The position numbers were made by a program, and so were the translations under genes. A stretch of 64,000 bases of DNA from assembly GCA_963785065.1 (NCBI GenBank), contig CAWATX010000002.1:310001-374000 (forward strand), read 5' to 3'. Shown piece by piece: positions 53,053 through 61,720 of the stretch; the first letter of the stretch is position 1; the number at the start of each line of letters is the position of its first letter. The notes beneath the pieces were generated by a model. It was not told where the DNA came from and did not search any database. It saw only the letters and a list, made by a program, of their open reading frames with translations. The DNA comes from CAVSRC01 sp963785065 (GTDB lineage Bacteria; Pseudomonadota; Alphaproteobacteria; Rhizobiales; Kaistiaceae).

Positions 53053-54063
53053 ATGAGCACTCTGAAGACCATGAGCCTGGGCCTGGCGGCCGGCGCCGCG
53101 CTGGCTGTGCTGGCCGGCCCGGCATTGGCGCTCGACGAGGTCTCGTTCGGCACCAACTGGCTGGCCGAGGCTGAGCACGGCGGCTACTACCAGGCGGTTG
53201 CCGACGGTACCTATGAGAAATTCGGCCTCAAGGTGACCATCGTTCAGGGCGGCCCACAGGCGGCCAACCAGGCGCTGCTGCTCGGCGACAAGATCCAGTT
53301 CTACATGGGCGGCATGCTGAACGCCTATAACGCCATCGACCAGGGCGTTCCGGTGGAGGAAGTCGCCGCCATCTTCCAGAAGGACCCGCAGGTCCTCATC
53401 GCCCATCCCGATGTCGGCGTGGAGACCTTCGCCGATCTCGCCAAGCTGCCGACCATCTTCATGGGCAAGGAAGGCTTCACCACCTACTTCCAGTGGATGA
53501 AGCAGGCCTTCAAGGGCTTCCGTGACGACCAGTACAAGCCCTACACCTTCAATCCGCAGCCCTTCCTTGTCGACAAGATGTCGGCTCAGCAGGGCTATCT
53601 CACCTCGGAGCCCTTCGAGATCGAGAAGCAGGGCGGCTTCAAGCCCAAGGTCTTCCTGCTCGCCGACGCCGGCTACGATCCCTACTCGACCACCATCGAG
53701 GCCAAGCAGGACTACGTCGCCAAGAACCCGGACATCGTCCAGCGCTTCGTCGATGCCTCGATCACCGGCTGGTACAATTATCTCTACGGCGACAACACCG
53801 CCGCCAATGATCTGATCAAGAAAGACAATCCGGAGATGACCGACGCTCAGATCGCTTTCTCCATCGCCCAGATGAAGGACCACGGCATCCTCGAATCCGG
53901 CGACGCGCTGACCATGGGCATCGGCTGCATGACCGACACCCGCTGGAAGGAATTCTACGACAAGATCGTCAAGGCCGGCGTCATCAAGGCCGACATCCCG
54001 ATCGATCAGGCCTACACCACCAAGTTCGTGTGCAAGAAGGTGGGCATGGACCTGAAGAAGTAG
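53053..54063 (+). CDS. NMT1/THI5-type ABC substrate-binding protein
   Basis: 336 residues. A signal peptide ends near PALALDE, then the NMT1/SsuA-like start VSFGTNWLAEAEHGGYYQAVADGTYEKFGLKVTIVQGG. The family binds pyrimidines, thiamine precursors, sulfonates and similar small molecules. The downstream cytosine-deaminase-like gene favours a pyrimidine-like ligand. First gene of a six-gene unit in one direction. Confidence 0.88.
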   Translation: MSTLKTMSLGLAAGAALAVLAGPALALDEVSFGTNWLAEAEHGGYYQAVADGTYEKFGLKVTIVQGGPQAANQALLLGDKIQFYMGGMLNAYNAIDQGVPVEEVAAIFQKDPQVLIAHPDVGVETFADLAKLPTIFMGKEGFTTYFQWMKQAFKGFRDDQYKPYTFNPQPFLVDKMSAQQGYLTSEPFEIEKQGGFKPKVFLLADAGYDPYSTTIEAKQDYVAKNPDIVQRFVDASITGWYNYLYGDNTAANDLIKKDNPEMTDAQIAFSIAQMKDHGILESGDALTMGIGCMTDTRWKEFYDKIVKAGVIKADIPIDQAYTTKFVCKKVGMDLKK

Positions 54064-54210
54064 CCGCGACAGGCCCCCGCAGGCGGCGTCTCTCGCGCTG
54101 CATCGGGGCAGACATGAGCGATGGCGGAGCTGTTGCTCCGCCATCATTGCTGGAAATGGGGCGGCAAGCCGCCGTCCGCGCCGGCACCTGGCGTTAAACG
54201 GAGCAGACCT

Positions 54211-55041
54211 TTGAACAGTACTGTCATGCCGCGCGACATCGAGCCTTCCGCGCCGCACCGCGGCGGGCGGCCTCTGGTGTCGCTGCACGGCGTCTCGAAG
54301 ATGTTCTCCAACGGCACCGTCGCGCTGCACAATATGTCGCTCGATATCGGCCAGGGCGAATTCGTCAGCCTGCTCGGCCCCTCCGGCTGCGGCAAGTCGA
54401 CGGTGCTCCGAATCATCGCCGGCCTTGGCGAGACCACCGCCGGCACCGTCGACTGGCCATCGGCCGACCACTACGACGCCGAGGGCCACCCGCAGAAGGA
54501 AATCGGCTTCGTCTTCCAGGAGCCGACCCTGATGCCGTGGGGCACGGTCTTCGACAATGTCTGGCTGCCGCTGCGCCTGCAGCGCATCTCCAAGACGGCG
54601 GCGCGCGAGCGCGTCATGGAAGCGCTTGCCATGGTCGGCCTGGAGAAGTTCGCCGGTTCCTATCCGCGCGAGCTGTCGGGCGGCATGAAGATGCGCGTCT
54701 CCATCGCCCGCGCGCTGATCACCAAGCCGAAGCTGCTCTTGATGGACGAGCCCTTCGCCGCGCTCGACGAGATCACCCGCTTCAAGCTCAACAACGACCT
54801 GCTGCATCTGTGGCAGACCTTCGGCTGGACGGTGATCTTCGTCACCCACTCGGTCTTCGAGTCGGTCTATCTGTCGAGCCGCATCGTGGTCATGGCGGCG
54901 CGGCCCGGCCGCGTCGTCCAGGACATTGCGATCGAGGCGCCCTATCCACGCGAGGAGGAGTTCCGCACCTCGTCCGTCTACAACGACTATTGCCGGCGCA
55001 CCTCCGAAGCCCTGCACGGCGCCATCGAAGCGACCCACTGA
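54211..55041 (+). CDS. ABC transporter ATPase (SsuB/TauB/ThiZ type)
   Basis: 276 residues from a TTG at 54211 that has GGAG 8 bp upstream; the ATG at 54226 is the alternative. Walker A GPSGCGKST, Q-loop FQEPTLMPW, signature SGGMKMR, Walker B LLMDEPFAALD and the H-loop THSVFE are intact. It powers the importer with the permease that starts 5 bp after its stop. Confidence 0.9.
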   Translation: MNSTVMPRDIEPSAPHRGGRPLVSLHGVSKMFSNGTVALHNMSLDIGQGEFVSLLGPSGCGKSTVLRIIAGLGETTAGTVDWPSADHYDAEGHPQKEIGFVFQEPTLMPWGTVFDNVWLPLRLQRISKTAARERVMEALAMVGLEKFAGSYPRELSGGMKMRVSIARALITKPKLLLMDEPFAALDEITRFKLNNDLLHLWQTFGWTVIFVTHSVFESVYLSSRIVVMAARPGRVVQDIAIEAPYPREEEFRTSSVYNDYCRRTSEALHGAIEATH

Positions 55042-55046
55042 CCGCC

Positions 55047-55925
55047 ATGACGACGCTCGAAGCCGAAAAGACCCTGTCTGCCACCGCCCCCCTCCACCAG
55101 GGCGAGGACCAACCGCCCCTTCCACCAGCCGCCGAAAGCTTCGGCGAGCGCGCTGCACGCATCGCCGTGCCGGTGGGCATGCTCGTCCTGCTCGTCGTCG
55201 TCTGGCAGGTCTATGTCGATGTCGCGCATGTGCCGCACTACATCCTGCCGAGCCCGCTGCGCATCGCCCAGGCCTTCGGCACCGACTATCCGATCCTGCT
55301 GCCGGCCCTTCTGGTCACCCTCAAGATCACCTTCCTGGCGCTCGCCATCGCGCTCGTCGGCGGCGTGGCACTGGCCATTCTCATGGCCCAGTCGAAATGG
55401 ATCGAGCTGGCGCTCTATCCCTACGCCGTCATCCTGCAGGTGACGCCGATCGTCGCCATCGCGCCGCTGATTCTGATCTATACGCCCAACACCCAGACGG
55501 CCCTTTTGATCTGCGCCTGGCTCGTCGCCTTTTTCCCCGTCCTCTCCAACACCACGCAGGGGCTGCGCTCGACCGACCACAACCTGCTCAACCTGTTCGA
55601 GCTCTACGCCGCCAATCGCTGGCAGACGCTGATTCTGCTCAAGCTGCCCAACGCCCTCCCCTATTTCCTGGCTGGCTTGAGGATCGCCGGCGGCCTCGCG
55701 CTGATTGCCGCGGTCGTCGCCGAATTTGCCGCCGGTTCCGCCGGTGCCGGCTCGGGCCTCGCCTTCCGTCTGCTCGAATCGCAGTTCCGGCTGAACATCC
55801 CGCGCCTCTTCGCCGCCCTCCTGTTGCTCTCCTTCACCGGCGTGCTGATCTTCTTCGCGACCAGCTTGATCTCCCACCTTCTCCTCAGGAAGTGGCACGA
55901 GAGCGCCGTGCGCCGCGAGAACTAG
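55047..55925 (+). CDS. ABC transporter permease (SsuC/TauC type)
   Basis: 292 residues with a Pro-rich cytoplasmic N-terminus and about six helices. The EAA loop is seen around LFELYAANRWQTLILLKLPNALPYFLAGLRIA. It belongs to the BPD_transp_1 family of nitrate/sulfonate/pyrimidine importers. Confidence 0.92.
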   Translation: MTTLEAEKTLSATAPLHQGEDQPPLPPAAESFGERAARIAVPVGMLVLLVVVWQVYVDVAHVPHYILPSPLRIAQAFGTDYPILLPALLVTLKITFLALAIALVGGVALAILMAQSKWIELALYPYAVILQVTPIVAIAPLILIYTPNTQTALLICAWLVAFFPVLSNTTQGLRSTDHNLLNLFELYAANRWQTLILLKLPNALPYFLAGLRIAGGLALIAAVVAEFAAGSAGAGSGLAFRLLESQFRLNIPRLFAALLLLSFTGVLIFFATSLISHLLLRKWHESAVRREN

Positions 55926-55964
55926 GAACGGCGGGCGGCAAGCAGCAACCGGGGGAGAGGCGAC

Positions 55965-57281
55965 ATGGCAAAGGGCTTCGCGAAAGTGCCGCGCGAACCG
56001 CGTTTCGTGCTGGCGAACACGACGCTGCCGGCAGCGCTCGTCGACGGCTTCGCCGGAGCGCCTGACGCGGACGGCCTCATCGCCGCCGACATCACGATCA
56101 GGAACGGCATGATCGAGCGCATCGATCCGCCCGGCCGCCGCACGAAGCTGGCCAGGCTCGACCTCGACCGCGGCATGGTGTGGCCATGCTTCGTCGACAT
56201 GCACACCCATCTCGACAAGGGCCACATCTGGCCACGCCGCCGCAATCCCGACGGCACTTTTGCCGGCGCGCTTGGCGCGGTCGCCGCTGATCGCGAGAAG
56301 CACTGGCGCCCGCACGATCTCGAGCGCCGCATGGATTTCTCGCTGCGTGCCGCCTACGCCCACGGCACTGCGCTCCTGCGCACCCACCTCAATTCGGGGC
56401 CGCCGCAGCACCACGAAACCTGGCCGGTCTTCGCCAGGATGCGCGACAAGTGGGCCGGGCGCGTCGAGCTGCAGGCGGTGTCGCTGTTTGCCATCGATTT
56501 CTTCGCCGACGACACCTTCGCCAATGAGATCGTCGATCTGGTCGCCGAGCATGGCGGCATCCTCGGCGCCGTCACCTTCATGATTCCGGGCCTCGAAGGA
56601 CTCATCGAGAAGATGATGGTTCGCGCCGCCGAGCGCGGACTCGATCTCGATTTCCACGTCGATGAGACCAACGATCCCGAAGCCCGCTCGCTGCGCGCCA
56701 TCGCCGACACGGCGCTGAAGGTCCGCTTTCCGGGAAAGATCGTCTGCGGCCATTGCTGCTCGCTCGCCGTCCAACCGGACGACGAGGCGAAGGAAACGCT
56801 GGCGCGGGTGGCAAAGGCCGGCATCGCCGTCGTCTCGCTACCCATGTGCAACATGTATCTGCAGGATCGTGTCGCCGGGCGCACGCCGCGCTGGCGCGGC
56901 ATCACGCTATTGCACGAGTTCACCCAGCGCGGCGTGCCGGTGGCGGTCGCTTCCGACAATACCCGCGACCCCTTCTACGCTTATGGCGATCTCGACATGG
57001 TCGAGGTCTTCCGCGAGGCGGTACGCATCGCCCATTTCGATCACCCCTTCGGCAACTGGCCGGCGGCGGTCGCCAGTGGCGCCGCGAAAATCGTCGGCCG
57101 GCCCGAGCGCGGCGTCATCGCCGCCGGGCTCCCCGCCGACCTAGTCCTGTTTTCCGCCCGAACCTTCACCGAGCTGCTTGCCCGCCCGCAGGCCGACCGC
57201 ACGGTGCTGCGCGCCGGCAAGGCCATCGACCGCACGCTGCCCGACTATCGCGAACTCGACGACATCATGGTGAGTGCATGA
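55965..57281 (+). CDS. Cytosine-deaminase-like metal-dependent amidohydrolase
   Basis: 438 residues of the CodA-like amidohydrolase group. Metal HxH in DMHTHLDKGH near residue 79, His in FHVDETND, GHCCSLA and the Asp in ASDNTRDPF. It deaminates cytosine-like or other N-heterocyclic compounds, though the true substrate may be a ring-opened or hydroxylated form. It follows the permease by 39 bp, and its stop overlaps the next gene's ATG (ATGA). Confidence 0.85.
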   Translation: MAKGFAKVPREPRFVLANTTLPAALVDGFAGAPDADGLIAADITIRNGMIERIDPPGRRTKLARLDLDRGMVWPCFVDMHTHLDKGHIWPRRRNPDGTFAGALGAVAADREKHWRPHDLERRMDFSLRAAYAHGTALLRTHLNSGPPQHHETWPVFARMRDKWAGRVELQAVSLFAIDFFADDTFANEIVDLVAEHGGILGAVTFMIPGLEGLIEKMMVRAAERGLDLDFHVDETNDPEARSLRAIADTALKVRFPGKIVCGHCCSLAVQPDDEAKETLARVAKAGIAVVSLPMCNMYLQDRVAGRTPRWRGITLLHEFTQRGVPVAVASDNTRDPFYAYGDLDMVEVFREAVRIAHFDHPFGNWPAAVASGAAKIVGRPERGVIAAGLPADLVLFSARTFTELLARPQADRTVLRAGKAIDRTLPDYRELDDIMVSA

Positions 57282-58696
57282 GCGCCTACGACATCGACGC
57301 CCTCAAGAAGGATCTCGACGGCATCCGGATCGAGGATCATCCGGCCATCGTCAAGCAGAAGAGCCGCGATTTCTACTGGTATTCGCCGGTGCTCAAGCGC
57401 CAGCTCGACCACGTCACCGGCGACCTCATCGTCTCGCCGAAGAACGAGGCCGAGGTGATGCGCGTGCTGAAGGCCTGCTACAAGCTCGGCGTACCCGTCA
57501 CCCCGCGCGGCACCGGCACAGGCAATTATGGCCAGGCCATGCCGCTCTCCGGCGGCGTCGTGCTCAGCCTCGCCGACATGAACCGGGTGACCTCGATCGC
57601 CCCTGGCCGCGCCGTCGCCGAGCCCGGCGTCGTCATCGCCAAGATCGACCGCGAGCTGCGCAGCGACAGCGGGCAGGAGCTGCGCATGCACCCCTCGACC
57701 GCGGCCACCGCGACCCTTGCCGGCTTCATCGCCGGCGGCTCCGGCGGCGTCGGCTCGATCAACTGGGGCGGCCTGCGCAACATCGGCAATGTGCTCGGCA
57801 TGCGCATCGTCACCATGGAGGCCGAGCCGCGCGTGCTCGAACTCGAAGGCTGGGACCTGCTCAAGGTCATGCACGCCTACGGCACCAACGGCATCATCAC
57901 CGAGGTCGAGGTGCCGCTCGACGCCACCTATGACTGGATCGACGTCATCGTCAGTTACGACGACTACATGGATGCGGTGCGCTTCGCCGACCTCATCGGC
58001 AATGAAGACGGGCTGCTCTTCAAGGAGATCGCAGTCGTCGCCGCACCGGTGCCGCACGACTATTTCCTGCGTCACCAGAAGTTCTTTCGGCGCGAGCACT
58101 CGGTCGTCCTGCTCATGATCGCGCCGCAGACGCTCTCGCCCTTCCTGGCGCTGGCCAAACGCGAGAAGGCCGAGATCCTCTACCGCGCCGATACCGCGAC
58201 GCCCGAGGAAAAGAAGGGCCTGCCGCCGGTCTTCGAGCTTGCCTGGAACCACACGACCTTGCGGGCGCTCCGCGTCGATCCGACGATCACCTATCTGCAG
58301 ACCCAGTACGGCTTTCCCGACCATGTGAAGACCATCGAGAAGCTGACCAGGCTGCTCGGCGACGAGGTCCCCGGCCATCTCGAATTCGTCCGTTTCGACG
58401 GCAAAGTCTCCGCTGCCGGTTTGCCCATGGTGCGCTACACCAGCGACGCGCGCCTCGACGAGCTCATCAAGATCCACGCGGACCACGGCGTGCCCATCTT
58501 CAACCCGCACCGCTACACGCTGGAGGAAGGCGGCATGAAGAAGACCGACGCCGTGCAACTCGCCTTCAAGAAGGAGGCCGACCCCAAGGGCCTGCTCAAC
58601 CCCGGCAAGATGATTGCCTGGGAGAATCCGGATTTCGACCTGAACTCGGACCAGGTCTATCTTTTCCCCGGCCTCCAGCAGTCGGCGGCGGAATAG
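57278..58696 (+). CDS. FAD-linked oxidase (GlcD-like), paralog 2
   Basis: 472 residues, colinear with the protein at 45145 (KQKSRDFYWYSPVLK, RGTGTGNYGQAMPLSGGVV, HAYGTNGIITEVEVPL, GLLNPGKMIAW). It lacks the Cys-x2-Cys of that paralog (SGGVGSINWGG instead). It is translationally coupled to the deaminase-like gene. Flavin-dependent oxidation of the deaminated compound or of a released hydroxy-acid is inferred. Confidence 0.88.
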   Translation: MSAYDIDALKKDLDGIRIEDHPAIVKQKSRDFYWYSPVLKRQLDHVTGDLIVSPKNEAEVMRVLKACYKLGVPVTPRGTGTGNYGQAMPLSGGVVLSLADMNRVTSIAPGRAVAEPGVVIAKIDRELRSDSGQELRMHPSTAATATLAGFIAGGSGGVGSINWGGLRNIGNVLGMRIVTMEAEPRVLELEGWDLLKVMHAYGTNGIITEVEVPLDATYDWIDVIVSYDDYMDAVRFADLIGNEDGLLFKEIAVVAAPVPHDYFLRHQKFFRREHSVVLLMIAPQTLSPFLALAKREKAEILYRADTATPEEKKGLPPVFELAWNHTTLRALRVDPTITYLQTQYGFPDHVKTIEKLTRLLGDEVPGHLEFVRFDGKVSAAGLPMVRYTSDARLDELIKIHADHGVPIFNPHRYTLEEGGMKKTDAVQLAFKKEADPKGLLNPGKMIAWENPDFDLNSDQVYLFPGLQQSAAE

Positions 58697-58704
58697 GCCG
58701 CGGC

Positions 58705-59286
58705 ATGCGCGCGCTCGTCCTTTTCGCCCACCCGGTCGAGACCAGCTTCGCCGCGGCGGCCCATGGCACCATCGTCGACAACCTCAAAGCCGCCGGCCAC
58801 GACGTCGACGACTGCGACCTCTATGCCGAAGGCTTCAATCCGGTGCTTTCGCGCGAGGAGCGGCTCAACTACCACGACACCGAAACCTGCACTAAGGCGG
58901 TTCAGGACTATGTCGACCGCCTGCGCGCTGCCGACGCGCTGGTGCTCAGCTTCCCCGTCTGGAACTACGGCTACCCGGCGATCATGAAGGGCTTCTTCGA
59001 CCGCGTCTTCCTGCCCGGCGTCTCGTTCAAGCTCGCCAACGGGCGCACCTGGCCGAACCTCTCCAATATTCGCAAGCTCGCAGCGGTCGTCACCTATGGC
59101 GGCGACCGCTGGCGCACGATGCTGATGGGCGACCCGCCGAAGAAGGTGGTCACGCGGGCGGTGCGCGCCGTCTGCCACCCGCTCACCAAGGTCCGCTACG
59201 TCGCCCTGCACGACATGAACCGTAACGGCGAGACGGTCCTTGCCGCATTTCTGGAACGGGTGGCGCGCGAGATGCGCACCTTGTGA
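58705..59286 (+). CDS. NAD(P)H-dependent flavodoxin-fold reductase
   Basis: 193 residues. Motifs FAHPVETSF, FPVWNYGYPAIMKGFFDRVF and VTYGGDRW match NAD(P)H:quinone oxidoreductase-like (DT-diaphorase/WrbA-type) flavoproteins that bind FMN or FAD. It starts 8 bp after the FAD oxidase and probably supplies reducing power or removes a quinoid product in the same pathway. Confidence 0.88.
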   Translation: MRALVLFAHPVETSFAAAAHGTIVDNLKAAGHDVDDCDLYAEGFNPVLSREERLNYHDTETCTKAVQDYVDRLRAADALVLSFPVWNYGYPAIMKGFFDRVFLPGVSFKLANGRTWPNLSNIRKLAAVVTYGGDRWRTMLMGDPPKKVVTRAVRAVCHPLTKVRYVALHDMNRNGETVLAAFLERVAREMRTL

Positions 59287-59290
59287 CCAT

Positions 59291-59322
59291 TGACAGGCTT
59301 ACAGCCGTCCCGGGACCTGTCA
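59291..59322. promoter_or_regulatory. Inverted repeat upstream of MarR gene
   Basis: TGACAGG (59291-59297) and CCTGTCA (59316-59322), 7-bp arms with an 18-bp spacer, between the reductase and MarR genes. A possible site for MarR autoregulation; weak on its own. Confidence 0.3.
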
Positions 59323-59359
59323 TACAGACTTCATGTTTGTTGTTTAGGTCGCTAAGTTC

Positions 59360-59854
59360 ATGGGGTTCGATCACCGACGGACAATAACTCACAGGCTTGC
59401 CCAGGCGGCTCACGCCTACCGGGTGCGGGCGGGGAGTCAGTTGTCCCGCATCAACCTCCATTCCGGCCAGGAAACCCTGCTCAAGGCGCTTTCCGCCTCC
59501 GACGGCATGTCGATGAGCGACCTTGCCGCCGCTCTCGGCGTCCAGCCGCCGACGGTCACCAAGATGATCAGTCGGCTCGCCGCCCAGGACTATGTCGAGC
59601 GCCGCGCCGCGCCCGGCGACGGCCGCCAGGCCCAGGTTTTCCTGACCGAGCGCGGCCGCGATGCCATCAGCCAGATCGACAAGCTGTGGAAACGCATCGA
59701 AAAGACGGCGCTCGGCGGCATCGACGACAAGGACCGCAAGCGCCTGCGCAAGCTTCTGCGCCAGGTCGAGCGCAATCTCGGCGCGGCCAAGGATGATTCT
59801 CAGGCCGACGCCGACAATGACGAGGGCGAGGCCGAAGAGGCCGTCGCAACCTAG
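59360..59854 (+). CDS. MarR family transcriptional regulator
   Basis: 164 residues. The winged-helix core has MSDLAAALGVQPPTVTKMISRLAAQDYVERR and the wing after GDGRQAQVFLTERG. It ends in an acidic tail (SQADADNDEGEAEE). It lies 73 bp after the reductase gene in the same direction, so it is the likely regulator of the importer-deaminase-oxidase operon. Confidence 0.9.
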   Translation: MGFDHRRTITHRLAQAAHAYRVRAGSQLSRINLHSGQETLLKALSASDGMSMSDLAAALGVQPPTVTKMISRLAAQDYVERRAAPGDGRQAQVFLTERGRDAISQIDKLWKRIEKTALGGIDDKDRKRLRKLLRQVERNLGAAKDDSQADADNDEGEAEEAVAT

Positions 59855-59940
59855 CCCCCCGCGGCAATTGCCTCCTGGTGCCGCGCGGGCATACGATCCC
59901 GTATTCACGATCCCGCATTCCTGAGCCAGCAGGTTTCCCC

Positions 59941-60696
59941 GTGTCCATCACCTTCGATTTCTCCGGCCGCGTCGCGGTCGTCACCGGCGGCGCCCAGGGC
60001 ATCGGCCGGGCCGTGGCCGAACGCCTCATCGACGGCGGCGCCGCGGTGGCCCTCTGGGACCAGGACAAGGCCCTGGCCGACGCCACGGCCGGCGAGCTCG
60101 CGGCCCGTGGCACGGCCATCGCGCTGGTCGCCGACGTCTCCGACGAGACTGCCGTCGAGCGCGCCAAGGCCGAGACGCTGAAGGCGCTCGGACCGGTCGA
60201 CATCCTGGTCAATAATGCCGGCGTCGCCGGCCTCAACGCCAATGTCGCCGACTACCCCATCGACGAGTGGGACCGCGTCATCCGCATCAACCTGCGCAGC
60301 CAGTTTCTCTGCTGCCGTGCCTTCGTCGGCGACATGATCGCGCGCAATTACGGCCGCATCGCCAACGTCGCCTCCATCGCCGGCAAGGAGGGCAACCCCA
60401 CCGCCTCGCCCTATTCGGCGTCCAAGGCCGGCGTCATCGCGCTCACCAAGTCGCTGGCCAAGGAGACCGCCGGCAGCAACATTTCGGTCAACGCCATTGC
60501 CCCGGTGACCGCCGCGACCCGCATCCTCGACCAGGTGAGCCAGGCCCATATCGACTACATGCTGGCCAAGATCCCGCGTGGCCGCTTCGTCACCGTCGAG
60601 GAGATATCCGCCACCATTGCCTTCATGGTGTCGGACGAGTGCTCCTTCACGACCGGCTTCACATTCGACATCTCGGGCGGCCGTGCCACCTACTGA
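59941..60696 (+). CDS. SDR family oxidoreductase
   Basis: 251 residues from a GTG start. Rossmann motif VTGGAQGIGRAVAE, NNAGVAG, YSASK and C-terminus FTFDISGGRATY. Pattern close to 3-oxoacyl-ACP-reductase-like SDRs. It overlaps the next gene, so it forms an operon with the EamA transporters. Confidence 0.9.
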   Translation: MSITFDFSGRVAVVTGGAQGIGRAVAERLIDGGAAVALWDQDKALADATAGELAARGTAIALVADVSDETAVERAKAETLKALGPVDILVNNAGVAGLNANVADYPIDEWDRVIRINLRSQFLCCRAFVGDMIARNYGRIANVASIAGKEGNPTASPYSASKAGVIALTKSLAKETAGSNISVNAIAPVTAATRILDQVSQAHIDYMLAKIPRGRFVTVEEISATIAFMVSDECSFTTGFTFDISGGRATY

Positions 60697-61621
60697 GGGT
60701 ACGCCGCGCGCGGCGGCCGCGAGCGCGCGTCATGTGCCCCTGACGCCCGAAGAGACCGCCGTGCGCGTGCGCGGCATCGTGCTGATCCTCGCCGCCGTCT
60801 TCTGCTTCGCCTTGCTCGACACCTGCGCCAAATACGCCGCCGGCGGCGGCGTGCCCTCGCTCGAGGTCGCCTGGTTCCGCTACGCCGTCAATCTGGTCAT
60901 CGCCGTCGCCGTGCTGCGCCCGTGGCGCCACTTCACGGACTACCTCACGCAGCGGCCCTGGCTGCAGGTCTGGCGCGGCCTCTTCCTTCTCGGCTCCACC
61001 GTTTTCAATTTCTTCGCCATCCGCTACCTGCCGCTGGCCGTCACCGGATCGATCTTGTTTGCCGGACCGCTGCTCGCCACCGCGCTCGCCGGCCCGATCC
61101 TCGGCGAGTGGCCGGGGCCGCGCCGCTGGACCGCCGTCACCGTCGGCTTCATCGGCGTGGTCATCATCGTCCAGCCCGAGCCGTCCCAGTTCAATCCGGC
61201 GGCGCTCTATTCCCTTTCAAGCGCGCTCTGCTACGCCGGCTATTCACTGTCGACACGCGTGCTCTCGGCCACCGACAGCGCCGCCGGCATGCTGATCTAT
61301 GCCGCGGCGCTGGCCACCGTCGCGCTGACGCCCGCCTTGCCGTCGATCGGCGTCGTACCGCCGACCTGGCTGATCGCCGCGGCGCTGGCCGGCACCGGCA
61401 TTGCCGGCGGCATCGGCCACTGGTTCCTGATCGCTGCCCATCGCAACGCCCCGCCGACGGTGCTGGCCCCCTTCAACTACACCCAGCTCATCTGGATGAT
61501 CGTGCTCGGCTATCTCATCTTCGGCGATATCCCCGGCCCGCCGACATTGATCGGCGCCAGTCTGATCGTCGCCAGCGGCCTTTATGCGCTCTATCGCGAG
61601 CGCGTCCGCCGCGACCGCTGA
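60683..61621 (+). CDS. EamA/DMT transporter, tandem copy 1
   Basis: 312 residues from a GTG inside the SDR gene. Ten membrane helices in two EamA repeats. The start of homology with copy 2 is RHVPLTPEETAVRVRGI, so the true start could be slightly later. Substrate unknown; co-occurrence with a SDR and a hydroxyacid dehydrogenase suggests an organic metabolite. Confidence 0.87.
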   Translation: MPPTEGTPRAAAASARHVPLTPEETAVRVRGIVLILAAVFCFALLDTCAKYAAGGGVPSLEVAWFRYAVNLVIAVAVLRPWRHFTDYLTQRPWLQVWRGLFLLGSTVFNFFAIRYLPLAVTGSILFAGPLLATALAGPILGEWPGPRRWTAVTVGFIGVVIIVQPEPSQFNPAALYSLSSALCYAGYSLSTRVLSATDSAAGMLIYAAALATVALTPALPSIGVVPPTWLIAAALAGTGIAGGIGHWFLIAAHRNAPPTVLAPFNYTQLIWMIVLGYLIFGDIPGPPTLIGASLIVASGLYALYRERVRRDR

Positions 61622-61720
61622 CCTTGCGGACGTCGATGGTCCCTTGCGATCGCACCGGTGGCGGATATGTTGCCACGCTCCCGCCACCGGCATCAGCCCA
61701 AAACGACCAGGATTGACGAT

